A stretch of 64,000 nucleotides of DNA from Algoriphagus litoralis. Lineage in GTDB: Bacteria; Bacteroidota; Bacteroidia; Cytophagales; Cyclobacteriaceae. The stretch covers positions 248,001-312,000 of the forward strand of contig NZ_QGOL01000007.1 of NCBI RefSeq assembly GCF_003259255.1, written 5' to 3'. Below, one piece after another: positions 6,682 to 15,870 of the stretch. The first letter of the stretch is position 1. Every line of letters begins with the position of its first letter. Made by a program: the position numbers and the translations under genes. Below the pieces are notes generated by a model that searched no databases, was not told the origin of the DNA, and saw nothing but the letters and a program-made list of their open reading frames with translations.

Positions 6682-9411
6682 ATGAATCGGAATCAGCTCG
6701 TCTTACTTCTTAGCCTTCTAATTGGGATTTCCCTCATTGGGTTTTTCTTTTTTGGACCTGAAAAAGAAGTGGATTATAGCACCCAGATCAAACCCATTCT
6801 CAATAAACACTGTATCACCTGCCATGGTGGGGTAAAGAAAAACGGGGGATTCAGTATTCTTTTCGAAGAAGAAGCTTTTGCTTTGAATGAATCCGGACTA
6901 CCTGCTATCGTTCCCGGCAGTCCCAATTCCAGTGAACTGATCAAGCGACTCACCCATTCCGATCCAGAACTTCGGATGCCCTATCAGGGGCCCATGCTTT
7001 CAGAAGAAGAAATCGACTTGCTCAAAACCTGGATCAGACAAGGTGCCAAATGGGGAAAGCATTGGGCCTATCAGCCAGTCCAGAAACCTGAAATTCCCTC
7101 ACAGACCCAAGTTGCAGGCATGGGAAGTGGAGATTCTGAAGTCAAGCTTTCGCCCATCGATTATTTTATTCAGGAAAAACTGGAAGAAAAAGGTTTGAAA
7201 CCTTCGGCTCAGGAACATCCACTTCGCTTGCTTCGGAGAGTAGCTTTGGATTTGACAGGTTTGCCTCCATCTGAGACTTTGGTATCTAATTTTTCTTCAG
7301 GCAAAATCACCTATGAACAAGCAGTTGATCAGCTTTTGGAAGCTGATTCGTATGGAGAAAAGTGGGCAACCTGGTGGCTTGATCTGGCCAGATATGCCGA
7401 CACCAAAGGCTACGAGAGAGACGTCTCCCGCACGATGTGGCCCTATCGGGATTGGGTGATTCGAGCCTTCAATGCAGACAAACCTTTCGATGAGTTTACC
7501 ATCGAGCAGCTTGCGGGAGACCTGCTGCCCAATCCGACTCAGGATCAATTGACAGCGACAGCTTTCCACCGGAATACCATGAATAATGACGAGGGAGGAA
7601 CCGAGGATGAGGAATTCCGTGTCGCAGCCGTTCTCGATCGAGTCAATACGACTTATGAAGTCTGGCAAAGTACCACCATGGCCTGTGTGCAGTGCCACAG
7701 TCATACCTATGACCCGATCCGCCACGAGGAATTCTATCAATCCGCCGCATTTTTCAACAATACAAGGGATGAAGACACCCACGACGAAGAACCACGACTG
7801 CGATTCTATGAAGAAGAACAACTCGGTCAAGTCGAAAATGTAATTACCTGGGCTAAAGAAAATGAAGGTGAAAAAGCCGCAAAAGCCCGTGCTGATTTCC
7901 TCAAATTCTACGAACCCAAGTATGCCGCGCACTTAGCTACGGATTTCAATAGAGCTGAGTTGATTGATACCAAATGGCTGGGACTCTGGTCTGGAGGTTC
8001 GGCCGTATACAAAAACATCGACACCCAAGGTTCGGACCAGTTGCTGTTGGATTATTGGACTGGACTGGATGGTACGCAAATGACAATCCGGAAAGATGGC
8101 CCCGAAGGTGAAATTCTCGCTTCATTTGTCATCAACAAAACCCAAGGGGAAACAGTCAAGCAGATTCCGTTCAAGCCTATTTCGGGAAAGTTTAACCTTT
8201 ATATCGAAGCCAAAAATCCTTCTGCAGGTCCACAGCAAAACACCTCAACCATTGTATGGTTTGCTTTTTTGCCAAGTCTGAAAGGAAAAGATAAACCGGG
8301 ATTCAAAGACGTAGAGTCAGACTGGGAGGAGTTGCTGAAATTCCGAGGAACCCGACTTCCGATTCTAATTGAAAATCCCCCTTACATGGCTCGAGAAACA
8401 CATGTTTTTGAGCGGGGAAACTGGATGGTCTTGGGTCAGGAAGTCAGTCCAAAAACTCCTGAGGAATTTGGAGGATGGAAGGAAGAATGGCCTAAAAACC
8501 GACTCGGATTCGCCTATTGGCTGACTTCGACGGAAAATCCTCTGACAGCACGGACACTCGTGAATCGCATTTGGGATCAGCTATTCGGCAGAGGAATTGT
8601 CCGAACTTTGGAAGATATGGGAAGTCAATCCGATCCCCCTAGCCATCCTGACTTGCTGGATTATTTGGCTTGGAAGACGATGATTGATTACGACTGGAGC
8701 ATGAAAGCCTTGATTCGAGAGATCGTCACTTCCGCCACTTACAAGCAATCTTCTGTTCTTTCTCCCGAGGTTTTTGAAAAGGATCCAGAAAATCAATGGT
8801 ACTCCCGAGGGCCAAGATTCCGACTTTCTGCAGAGCAAGTACGAGATCAGGCTTTGGCAGTGAGTGGCTTGCTCAGTACAAAAATGTACGGTCCCGGAGT
8901 CAAACCTCACCAACCGGAAGGAATATGGCAGACGGTGTACAATGGAGAATCCTGGACTGAAAGCGAAGGCGAAGACAAGTATCGACGCGGCATCTATACC
9001 TTCCTGAAACGAACCAGCCCCTACCCTTCCTTCATCACCTTCGATGCGGCGAGTCGGGAAGTCTGCCTGAGCAAACGATTGGTGACCAACACGCCACTTC
9101 AGGCTTTGGTCACGCTCAATGATCCGGTTTTCCTTGAAGCTGCTAAAAATCTTGGGAAAAATGCATGGGGAAAAGGAAACCAAAATCCTGAAAAGGCAAT
9201 TGCTACAGCCTATCAACATCTAATCCTGAGCCCGATTTCCGAAGGAAAAAAGAAAACGCTGATGGATTTATTTGCTTCTGCAAAAGCAGAATTCACAGCA
9301 AACCCTGCTGCTTTGGCGGATTTCTTCCCTGAAGCTAAACCAGAAGAAGCCGCGATGGCGGTAGTTGCCAATGCAATGATGAATTTGGATGAATTTTTAA
9401 CGAAACCCTGA
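6682..9411 (+). CDS. Planctomycete-type cytochrome protein (PSCyt1-DUF1549-CBM6-like-DUF1553)
   Basis: A 909-residue exported, membrane-anchored protein. Order: N-terminal helix (4-25), a PSCyt1 c-type haem domain with C-x2-CH at 44-48 (CITCH), DUF1549/PSCyt2 from about 125 to 360 with a second C-x2-CH at 335-339 (CVQCH), a beta-rich insert at about 423-533, and DUF1553/PSD1 to the end. The insert looks like a carbohydrate-binding module of family 6 (DGTQMTIRKDGPEG, FNLYIEA). ATG 6682 is chosen because it starts at the membrane anchor; ATG 6652 is possible. The stop overlaps the DUF1501 start by 1 bp (TGATG). Family members are thought to act in periplasmic oxidation; the substrate is unknown. 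Confidence 0.88.
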   Translation: MNRNQLVLLLSLLIGISLIGFFFFGPEKEVDYSTQIKPILNKHCITCHGGVKKNGGFSILFEEEAFALNESGLPAIVPGSPNSSELIKRLTHSDPELRMPYQGPMLSEEEIDLLKTWIRQGAKWGKHWAYQPVQKPEIPSQTQVAGMGSGDSEVKLSPIDYFIQEKLEEKGLKPSAQEHPLRLLRRVALDLTGLPPSETLVSNFSSGKITYEQAVDQLLEADSYGEKWATWWLDLARYADTKGYERDVSRTMWPYRDWVIRAFNADKPFDEFTIEQLAGDLLPNPTQDQLTATAFHRNTMNNDEGGTEDEEFRVAAVLDRVNTTYEVWQSTTMACVQCHSHTYDPIRHEEFYQSAAFFNNTRDEDTHDEEPRLRFYEEEQLGQVENVITWAKENEGEKAAKARADFLKFYEPKYAAHLATDFNRAELIDTKWLGLWSGGSAVYKNIDTQGSDQLLLDYWTGLDGTQMTIRKDGPEGEILASFVINKTQGETVKQIPFKPISGKFNLYIEAKNPSAGPQQNTSTIVWFAFLPSLKGKDKPGFKDVESDWEELLKFRGTRLPILIENPPYMARETHVFERGNWMVLGQEVSPKTPEEFGGWKEEWPKNRLGFAYWLTSTENPLTARTLVNRIWDQLFGRGIVRTLEDMGSQSDPPSHPDLLDYLAWKTMIDYDWSMKALIREIVTSATYKQSSVLSPEVFEKDPENQWYSRGPRFRLSAEQVRDQALAVSGLLSTKMYGPGVKPHQPEGIWQTVYNGESWTESEGEDKYRRGIYTFLKRTSPYPSFITFDAASREVCLSKRLVTNTPLQALVTLNDPVFLEAAKNLGKNAWGKGNQNPEKAIATAYQHLILSPISEGKKKTLMDLFASAKAEFTANPAALADFFPEAKPEEAAMAVVANAMMNLDEFLTKP

Positions 9412-10919
9412 TGAAGCATCTAGAAAAACTCTTCGCCGAACTTGCAGTCCAAAAGCTGCAAAATCAAACCCGCAGACATTTCCTGATGGATTGCGTCAGT
9501 AAAGTCGGAGGTTTGGCTTTGGCACCGCTACTTTTTGGTTGCGAACCTGAGCAATTGATGAAATCATCATCAGGCTTGAATCTCAGTGAGCGGGATTTGA
9601 ATCCTTTGGCTCCTTTGCCTCCACCATTTGTCGGAAAAGCCAAATCCATCATTTACCTCCACATGGCAGGTGCACCAAGTCAATTGGAACTCTTTGACTT
9701 CAAACCTGAATTAGCCAAATACCATAATCAGGACTGTCCGGAAAGCTTGCTGGAAGGACGGAAGTTTGCTTTCATTCGTGGTGTGCCGAAAATGCTTGGC
9801 CCACAGGCCAAATTTGCCCAACATGGAAAATCTGGTGCTTGGGTCTCGGATTACTTGCCGCACTTCGCCAAAGTCGCCGATGAAGTGGCTTTCCTGAAAG
9901 CTGTCCACACCGATCAGTTCAACCATGGTCCAGCTCAATTATTTATGCAGACAGGATCACCTAGGCTTGGTAGACCAAGTTTGGGAAGTTGGGTGACTTA
10001 TGGATTGGGCACAGAAAATCAAAATCTTCCGGGGTTTGTCGTCTTGACTTCAGGTGGTAAAACGCCAGATGCAGGCAAAAGTGTCTGGGGTTCGGGCTTT
10101 TTGCCTTCAGTCTATCAAGGTGTCCAATGCCGATCCAAAGGCGATCCAGTTCTTTATCTCGAGGATCCGACGGGAATGTCCAGAGATTTGAAGAAAAACG
10201 TCATTTCAGCGATCAATCAGGTCAATCAGGAGGATTTTGAGACTTTTGGCGATCCAGAAATTCTCGCCCGTATCAATCAGTACGAAATGGCCTATCGCAT
10301 GCAGATTGAAGTGCCTGAAGTCATGAACATCAACGACGAACCAGCCCATATCCATGAACTTTACGGCACCAAGCCCGGTGAGGAGTCTTTTGCAAACAAC
10401 TGTCTATTAGCCAGAAAACTGGTAGAAAAAGGTGTGCGAGTCGTTCAGCTCTACGATTGGGGTTGGGATACACACGGTACCGATCACGATGGTTCAATCG
10501 ACATGGGTTTGAGGAACAAATGCCGAGAAATCGACCGACCCATGTCTGCATTGCTGTTGGATTTAAAGCAGCGGGGTTTGCTCGAGGAAACTTTGGTTGT
10601 CTGGGGTGGAGAGTTTGGGCGGACGCCGATGCAGGAAAACCGGGAAGGAAAAGTGCAGGGATTTATGGGACGCGATCATCACGTGGATGCCTTCACGATG
10701 TGGATGGCCGGTGGTGGAGTAAAGAAAGGTGCGAGCTATGGCATCACGGATGATTTTGGGTTTTCGGGGGTCGATGAGCGGGTTTCAGTTCATGATCTTC
10801 ATGCCACGATTCTTCAGCTGATGGGCTTCAATCACGAGAAGTTTACCTATGATTTTCAGGGCAGACCTTTCCGACTGACTGATGTTCACGGAGAATTGAT
10901 CCATGCAGTACTTGCCTAA
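9411..10919 (+). CDS. DUF1501 protein, Tat-exported
   Basis: A 502-residue protein of the DUF1501 family, alkaline-phosphatase-superfamily related. The N-terminus carries a twin-arginine motif (TRRHFLMDC, Arg21-Arg22), a hydrophobic stretch (GGLALAPLLFG), and Cys44 at a lipobox-like site, so it is likely exported folded by Tat and perhaps lipidated. Typical motifs include YLHMAGAPSQLELFDFKP, TDQFNHGPAQLFMQTG, LYDWGWDTHG and WGGEFGRTPM. His/Asp-rich sites (GRDHH) could bind metal. It overlaps the DUF1553 cytochrome gene by 1 bp. The two families are habitual partners in Planctomycetes and in some Bacteroidota. The biochemical role is not established. Confidence 0.9.
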   Translation: MKHLEKLFAELAVQKLQNQTRRHFLMDCVSKVGGLALAPLLFGCEPEQLMKSSSGLNLSERDLNPLAPLPPPFVGKAKSIIYLHMAGAPSQLELFDFKPELAKYHNQDCPESLLEGRKFAFIRGVPKMLGPQAKFAQHGKSGAWVSDYLPHFAKVADEVAFLKAVHTDQFNHGPAQLFMQTGSPRLGRPSLGSWVTYGLGTENQNLPGFVVLTSGGKTPDAGKSVWGSGFLPSVYQGVQCRSKGDPVLYLEDPTGMSRDLKKNVISAINQVNQEDFETFGDPEILARINQYEMAYRMQIEVPEVMNINDEPAHIHELYGTKPGEESFANNCLLARKLVEKGVRVVQLYDWGWDTHGTDHDGSIDMGLRNKCREIDRPMSALLLDLKQRGLLEETLVVWGGEFGRTPMQENREGKVQGFMGRDHHVDAFTMWMAGGGVKKGASYGITDDFGFSGVDERVSVHDLHATILQLMGFNHEKFTYDFQGRPFRLTDVHGELIHAVLA

Positions 10920-10963
10920 ATCATCTTCAATGAAACCAAAAATCCTTCACAAGTTTTTGCGCT

Positions 10964-12355
10964 ATGCTTGAATTCCTTGGGCCACTTTTAGGCCGCATGC
11001 ATCCACTTTTGGTTCACCTTCCGATTGGAATTCTAGTATTTGGTATCCTGCTTTGCTTTTTTCCCCAGAAGAAAAAAAATCCTCTACTTCCGTCCATTCG
11101 ACTGGCTTTTCTTCTGGGAGGAATCGCCGCTCTCAGTGCTGGAATCAGCGGTTTTCTTCAGTATCAATTCGAGGGATTTGCTTGGGAGGATGTGCGGATC
11201 CATCTTTTTGGTGGTATCCTGACTACTTTGGGAAGCTTTGGTGTTTTTTTTCATCTAAAAAGCCTAAAAAAGATCCAACTGAAGAGCAAGATTTTTGTAT
11301 TGGGATTGGCTTTGGTTCTGATTATCACAGGGCATTTGGGAGGAAATCTCACCCATGGAGAAAGCTATTTCACAGAAGTTCTTCCACAGGAACTTCAATC
11401 CTTTTTGGGGATAGAAATCCAACCTGAAAAAGGCCCGGAACTCGCAGAAGAAAGCTGGGAAGAGGCAGTTTTCTATTCCGAAGTCGTCCAACCCATCCTG
11501 AATCAAAATTGCAAAAGCTGCCACAATCCTCGGAATAAAAAAGGCGAACTGGACCTCAGTTCTATGAAGGCATTGCTTGCTGGAGGTGAAGACGGACTGA
11601 TTTTAACTGCTGGGGATGCAGAACACAGTGAGCTTTTCGCTCGACTTATCTTGCCAAAGGAGGATGAAAAGCACATGCCCCCTTCCGGGAAGCCTCAACC
11701 TTCCAAAGAGGAAATTGCGTTGATTGAAAGTTGGATCAAAAGCGGCGCAAAAGACAACCAAACACTGGCAGGGGCCGGTATTCCACGAAAATTGATTGAG
11801 CGGTTTATTGCCAAAAATGAGAAACCCTTTTACCCAATCACTGACTTTCCGGCAATTTCCACAGATTCATTAGCTGAATTGAAATCCTTCGGATTCTTTG
11901 CAGAGGCAGTGGAGTCGGGTTCGGGATTACTGAAAGTGACTTGCATTAACTTTCCTGATTTTCAGAATTCGGATTGGGATAAGCTTGCTCCATTTAAGAA
12001 TAGAATAGCTTATCTAGATCTGAGCGGGACAAAAATAAGTAGCGAGATCATTAACAGCATCGTGGAATTACCCAATCTGACAGTGCTTAAGCTAAACGAG
12101 ACAGCGATTTCAGGATCAAATTTGGGAGCATTGACTGCATTGGCACATTTGAAATTGCTGTACATGAATAATACCACTTTTACTTTGAGGGAGATTCAAA
12201 TGCTGGCTAAGAGCCAATCGCTAAAAAAAGTATTCGCTTTTGATACCCCAGCTGCAAAGGAATGGACGGTATCTGAAGGCCTCACTTTTCCTTTTCAACT
12301 CGAAGTCGGAAACTTCCAACTCCCCAAATTGCCGACAGATACGATTGTGTATTAA
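10964..12355 (+). CDS. DUF2231 membrane protein with cytochrome c and leucine-rich-like domains
   Basis: 463 residues in three parts. Residues 1-130 form a DUF2231-type membrane domain with about four helices and the motif RMHPLLVHLPIG, which may bind haem b. Residues 165-260 are a PSCyt1 haem domain with C-x2-CH at 183-187 (CKSCH) and the usual tail HMPPSGKPQPSKEEI. Residues about 330-430 form leucine-rich-like repeats (IAYLDLSGTKIS, LTVLKLNETAIS, LKLLYMNNTTFT). It lies 44 bp after the DUF1501 gene and before a terminator, so the three genes form one operon. It could pass electrons from the exported partners to the membrane quinone pool; that is inference. Confidence 0.85.
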   Translation: MLEFLGPLLGRMHPLLVHLPIGILVFGILLCFFPQKKKNPLLPSIRLAFLLGGIAALSAGISGFLQYQFEGFAWEDVRIHLFGGILTTLGSFGVFFHLKSLKKIQLKSKIFVLGLALVLIITGHLGGNLTHGESYFTEVLPQELQSFLGIEIQPEKGPELAEESWEEAVFYSEVVQPILNQNCKSCHNPRNKKGELDLSSMKALLAGGEDGLILTAGDAEHSELFARLILPKEDEKHMPPSGKPQPSKEEIALIESWIKSGAKDNQTLAGAGIPRKLIERFIAKNEKPFYPITDFPAISTDSLAELKSFGFFAEAVESGSGLLKVTCINFPDFQNSDWDKLAPFKNRIAYLDLSGTKISSEIINSIVELPNLTVLKLNETAISGSNLGALTALAHLKLLYMNNTTFTLREIQMLAKSQSLKKVFAFDTPAAKEWTVSEGLTFPFQLEVGNFQLPKLPTDTIVY

Positions 12356-12388
12356 AAAAAATCCGATTCAGATTGAATCGGGTTTTTA
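12354..12388. terminator. Bidirectional intrinsic terminator ending the cytochrome cassette
   Basis: Perfect 8-bp arms CCGATTCA (12363-12370) and TGAATCGG (12374-12381) with a 3-nt loop, an A-run before and a T-run after. It serves the plus-strand cassette and the convergent ArsC-like gene. Confidence 0.85.
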
Positions 12389-12391
12389 GTT

Positions 12392-12742
12392 TTATAGTCT
12401 TTCCTCAATCTTTTGAGGATCAAACCCCAAAGTCAAACTCCCATCCGGGTAGGTGATCACAGGTCGCTTGATCATGCTTGAGTTTTCGCTCAAAATCGGA
12501 AGAGCTGTTTCAGTCTTTTCTAAAGCTTCCTTTTGCGCATCATCCATTTTTCGGTAAGTAGTTCCTTGTTTATTGACCAAAGTTTCCAAGGGCGTTCTTT
12601 CTAAAAATCCTTTCAAAAGTTCCGGAGAGGGCTTTTGCTTTTTATAATCGATAAATTCATAAGCTACGCCTTTTGACTCCAAATAGTCAAATGCCTTTTT
12701 CATGGTATTGCAATTTTTGATTCCGTAGACTTTAATTGACAT
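12392..12742 (-). CDS. ArsC/Spx-like thioredoxin-fold protein
   Basis: A 116-residue protein of the ArsC/Spx/MgsR family. It has one N-terminal cysteine, Cys11, in VYGIKNCNTMKKA, and the C-terminal RPVITYPDGSLTLGFDP in which Arg precedes the family cis-proline. The lone Cys without a CxxC partner resembles E. coli YffB and small arsenate-reductase-like proteins more than Spx. Glutathione- or thiol-dependent reduction is possible, but the substrate is unknown. It starts 19 bp after hemL on the same strand and is the last gene before the terminator. Confidence 0.85.
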   Translation of the reverse strand: MSIKVYGIKNCNTMKKAFDYLESKGVAYEFIDYKKQKPSPELLKGFLERTPLETLVNKQGTTYRKMDDAQKEALEKTETALPILSENSSMIKRPVITYPDGSLTLGFDPQKIEERL

Positions 12743-12761
12743 TTCTTTTTCTTCTTTATTC

Positions 12762-14051
12762 TTATAAAATATCTTTCATACTTTCTTCATGTGCTTGGAG
12801 GATTTTTCCAACAAGATCGTCTGTCAATGCAGTGGATAGGAAGAGACTTTCAAACTGAGAGGGGGCTAAATAGACACCTCGCTTGAGCATGGCTTGAAAG
12901 TATTTTCCGAATAATTCCGTATCTGATTTTTTGGCAGATTCAAAATCCGTCACTGGTTCATTCGTGAAGAAAAGTGAATACATACTCCCCAGATGGTTGA
13001 TGGTATAGTTTAGATCTAGGTTGTGGTTGATTTTGGTAATCCCTTCGGCAATGCTTCTTCCGATACCCGAAAGACGTGCATAAACTTCCGGATGAGAATT
13101 CAAGTAATTCAGCATTGTCAATCCAGCCGCCATGGCGATCGGATTACCCGAAAGCGTACCTGCTTGGTAAACAGGTCCTGCAGGAGAGACAAACTCCATG
13201 ATTTCTTTTTTGCCACCATAGGCACCCACAGGCATGCCCCCTCCGATAATTTTACCCAGTGTGGTCATATCCGGAGTTACGCCAAAAAGCTCCTGAGCAC
13301 CGCCTATCGACAAGCGAAATCCTGTCATCACTTCATCGAAAATCAGTACGATGCCCTCTCGGGTACAGATCTCTCGCAATCCTTCCAAATAGCCCGGAAG
13401 AGGAAGAGTCAACCCCATATTACCGGGCACTGGCTCCAAAATCAGGGCTGCGATCTCTCCTTTGTTTGATTCGACTAGGCGCTCTATTGCTTCCAGATCG
13501 TTATAAGGAGCCAATAGGGTGTCTTTGGCTGTTCCAACGGTCACTCCCGGAGAATCGGGATGTCCCATCGTAATGGCTCCAGAACCTGCAGAAATCAAAA
13601 AAGAATCGCCATGACCGTGGTAATGCCCCTCCATTTTGATGAATTTATCCCGACCAGTGTATCCCCGTGCCACTCGGATAGCCGACATCGTCGCTTCCGT
13701 TCCGGAGTTGACCATTCGGACTTTTTCCACTGAAGGGACCATGCTCACAATCAGCTCAGCAATTTCCACCTCACGGGCTGTAGGCGCTCCAAATGAAGTC
13801 CCGTTTTCCATCGCTTTGATTACTGCTTCTCGGATCATGGGGTGGTTGTGTCCCAGAATCATTGGTCCCCAACTGTTGATCAGTTCAATGTAAGCATTGT
13901 CATCCTCATCATAGATAAAGGCCCCATCTGCTCTCTTTATGAAAATGGGCTCACCTCCAACTGCACGAAAAGCTCGTACTGGAGAATTGACTCCCCCTGG
14001 AATGAAATTTTTAGCATGGGCAAATAGCCGCTTGCTTTCAGAAATTTGCAT
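12762..14051 (-). CDS. hemL: Glutamate-1-semialdehyde 2,1-aminomutase
   Basis: A 429-residue PLP enzyme converting glutamate-1-semialdehyde to 5-aminolevulinate, the first committed tetrapyrrole precursor in the C5 route. The start FIPGGVNSPVRAF, the GHYHGHGD loop, and the PLP Lys267 in TLGKIIGGGMPVGAYGG are diagnostic and separate it from other class III aminotransferases. It begins 3 bp after the TPR-binding-protein gene ends, so the two are co-transcribed. The enzyme is cytosolic and feeds haem needed by the c-type cytochromes nearby, though that link is general. Confidence 0.96.
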   Translation of the reverse strand: MQISESKRLFAHAKNFIPGGVNSPVRAFRAVGGEPIFIKRADGAFIYDEDDNAYIELINSWGPMILGHNHPMIREAVIKAMENGTSFGAPTAREVEIAELIVSMVPSVEKVRMVNSGTEATMSAIRVARGYTGRDKFIKMEGHYHGHGDSFLISAGSGAITMGHPDSPGVTVGTAKDTLLAPYNDLEAIERLVESNKGEIAALILEPVPGNMGLTLPLPGYLEGLREICTREGIVLIFDEVMTGFRLSIGGAQELFGVTPDMTTLGKIIGGGMPVGAYGGKKEIMEFVSPAGPVYQAGTLSGNPIAMAAGLTMLNYLNSHPEVYARLSGIGRSIAEGITKINHNLDLNYTINHLGSMYSLFFTNEPVTDFESAKKSDTELFGKYFQAMLKRGVYLAPSQFESLFLSTALTDDLVGKILQAHEESMKDIL

Positions 14052-14054
14052 GGT

Positions 14055-15695
14055 TTAATTTAATGGAATCAACTCACCCCCCTGAAATTTGAAAATTGGG
14101 GTGTAGCTGTTATTGTTTGAATTTTGAAAATTGAAACCCCAGGTCAATTTACCTGGCTGAAAGGAACTTTGGTCCAGACTCCGCCTCAAATCATACCCGA
14201 ATGTCGGCTTTGCATTGGATCCTAACCAATAAACTAACTCCAAACCGAGGATAGAGTTCATCCCTGGATAGCTATAGTACCTGTCATAGAATTGACTTCG
14301 GAATTTGGACATGGCCTCGGTATCAAACTTCGGTGTATTATTGGAGATGAAATAGAAATTTGGAACCTCCATCATCTCATAATTGGCAAAATTGAAGCCC
14401 AACCACGAATCCATCACCAAAACAGGAACTGAGGTGGAGATACTTTCCATCAGGGAAAAAACAGATTGGGCAATGGCCGGATCATCTGAAAGTAAAATTA
14501 CCTGATCTACGGATGGGTTATTTCCTCTGCTCACGCCTAGGCCTTGCAGGAAAGTGGATGCATTCCGAGCATCCAGTTTTTGAATCTTCACCAGATCAAA
14601 ACCTGCTTTCTCTAATTCCGCCTGAAGTAAAAACCCCAAATTTTCATCCCTTGAACTTCCGCTATATCCTACAGCCACTCTTTTGCCCCAGTTTTGAGAT
14701 TTTAAACTGGAAATAATTCCTTTTGAAAGGGACATGACAGAAGGTCGGAAAAGGTAACTGTAAGAAAACTTTTCGAACCGCTCACCCAGATTGGAAAGGG
14801 GATGCACAAAGGGAATTTGTTTTCGTTCTGCGAATGCACTGACCAGATCAGTCTCCTCAGGATAAATCGGCCCAATGATGACATCAGCTTGGGCTATGGT
14901 CGGGTCGTTTAGCAGATTAGTCAGGTGCGCGATATCACGCTTTGAATCAAAGGTATTCAGCGTAACTTTTTGGCCCTCACCCTTCATCTGATCCACACCG
15001 ATTTCAATTCCTTGGTAAAGTTCAAACATAAAGTCGGAATAACTTATGCCAGATACAGAACTTGAGTTCACTCCTGTAAAAGGCAGGATCAGCACCACAT
15101 CCAGTACATCGTCTTTAACTACATTCTTACCTTTAGTAGAGCTTTTGATCAGGTTAAGCGCCTCTATTTCACTGGCAGACATGATAGTTTGCTTCTGTAA
15201 AACAGCCGCCAAGGCTGACACATAGCCTTCATTAGATTTGAATTCGTCCAAGTTTGCCACTAAAAAACTTGAAGTGGCTTTTTTTAAATACTCAAAGGAA
15301 AGATTATAGGACTGCTCGAGCAGTTGTTCTTTTTTGATGCTTTTTATTACTCTGAGTGCTTCTGTATTTTGATTATTTTGAAAATAGGCAACAGCCAAAA
15401 GGTACTTGGCCTCGTCGGATTTGTTCCAATTCTGTCCATAAAGGGGCTGTAAAGCACCGATTGCCTGCGCTGGCTGATTGGCCCCTAAGGCTGCTTCAGC
15501 CAAATGAAATGCGGCATAGTTGGCCAGATTGCCATATTTATTGGCGTCTGTTAGTTGTTTAAACCCATTCATAGCCTCCCAGTAATCTTTATTCTGAAGG
15601 GCTGCTTTCGCCTTTTGATATTCAGGCGGCAGTCCTTGACCATTGGAAAATTGAATGGAAAAAAGTAGGGATAATAAAAGAAAGATATTTCGCAT
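14055..15695 (-). CDS. Exported TPR plus periplasmic-binding-protein (LpoA-like architecture)
   Basis: A 546-residue secreted protein with a cleavable signal (MRNIFLLLSLLFSIQFSNGQ). Residues about 22-150 are TPR-like helices (ALQNKDYWEAMNGFKQL, YLLAVAYFQNNQNTEALR). Residues about 195-546 form a type I periplasmic-binding fold (VVLILPFTGVNSS, ADVIIGPIYPEE, FVHPLSN). This order matches E. coli LpoA, the PBP1A activator, and also TPR-fused amino-acid-binding proteins. No transporter genes are near, which favours a structural role. ATG 15695 is chosen for the signal peptide; the frame is open 219 bp further but without a signal. It precedes hemL by 3 bp. Confidence 0.75.
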   Translation of the reverse strand: MRNIFLLLSLLFSIQFSNGQGLPPEYQKAKAALQNKDYWEAMNGFKQLTDANKYGNLANYAAFHLAEAALGANQPAQAIGALQPLYGQNWNKSDEAKYLLAVAYFQNNQNTEALRVIKSIKKEQLLEQSYNLSFEYLKKATSSFLVANLDEFKSNEGYVSALAAVLQKQTIMSASEIEALNLIKSSTKGKNVVKDDVLDVVLILPFTGVNSSSVSGISYSDFMFELYQGIEIGVDQMKGEGQKVTLNTFDSKRDIAHLTNLLNDPTIAQADVIIGPIYPEETDLVSAFAERKQIPFVHPLSNLGERFEKFSYSYLFRPSVMSLSKGIISSLKSQNWGKRVAVGYSGSSRDENLGFLLQAELEKAGFDLVKIQKLDARNASTFLQGLGVSRGNNPSVDQVILLSDDPAIAQSVFSLMESISTSVPVLVMDSWLGFNFANYEMMEVPNFYFISNNTPKFDTEAMSKFRSQFYDRYYSYPGMNSILGLELVYWLGSNAKPTFGYDLRRSLDQSSFQPGKLTWGFNFQNSNNNSYTPIFKFQGGELIPLN

Positions 15696-15784
15696 AATTC
15701 CAGAAGAGTCGGGATGATTGAAGCTAGGCAAATTTAACCCATTATTTTCAAACCCAAAGTTTGAGCCAATCGGGTTAAGAAAAA

Positions 15785-15815
15785 GAAAACCCGAAGCCAA
15801 AGCTTCGGGTTTCAC
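15785..15815 (-). terminator. Intrinsic terminator after guaA
   Basis: Perfect 11-bp arms, AAACCCGAAGC at 15787-15797 and GCTTCGGGTTT at 15802-15812, with a 4-nt loop. The plus-strand A-rich flank gives a U-run on the minus-strand guaA transcript. Confidence 0.85.
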
Positions 15816-15870
15816 ATTTATTAAAAGATTTTCTCGCTGTAAGGATCCAATTAAGATGTCCTTGATAGAC

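Noticed and set aside
7297-7932. Minus-strand frame of 211 codons inside the DUF1549 region
   Set aside because: Shadow frame of a gene with clear haem and DUF motifs; Ile/Phe-rich with no recognisable domain.
10930-10971. 13-codon frame between DUF1501 and DUF2231 genes
   Set aside because: Too short, overlaps the next start, and has no supporting signal.
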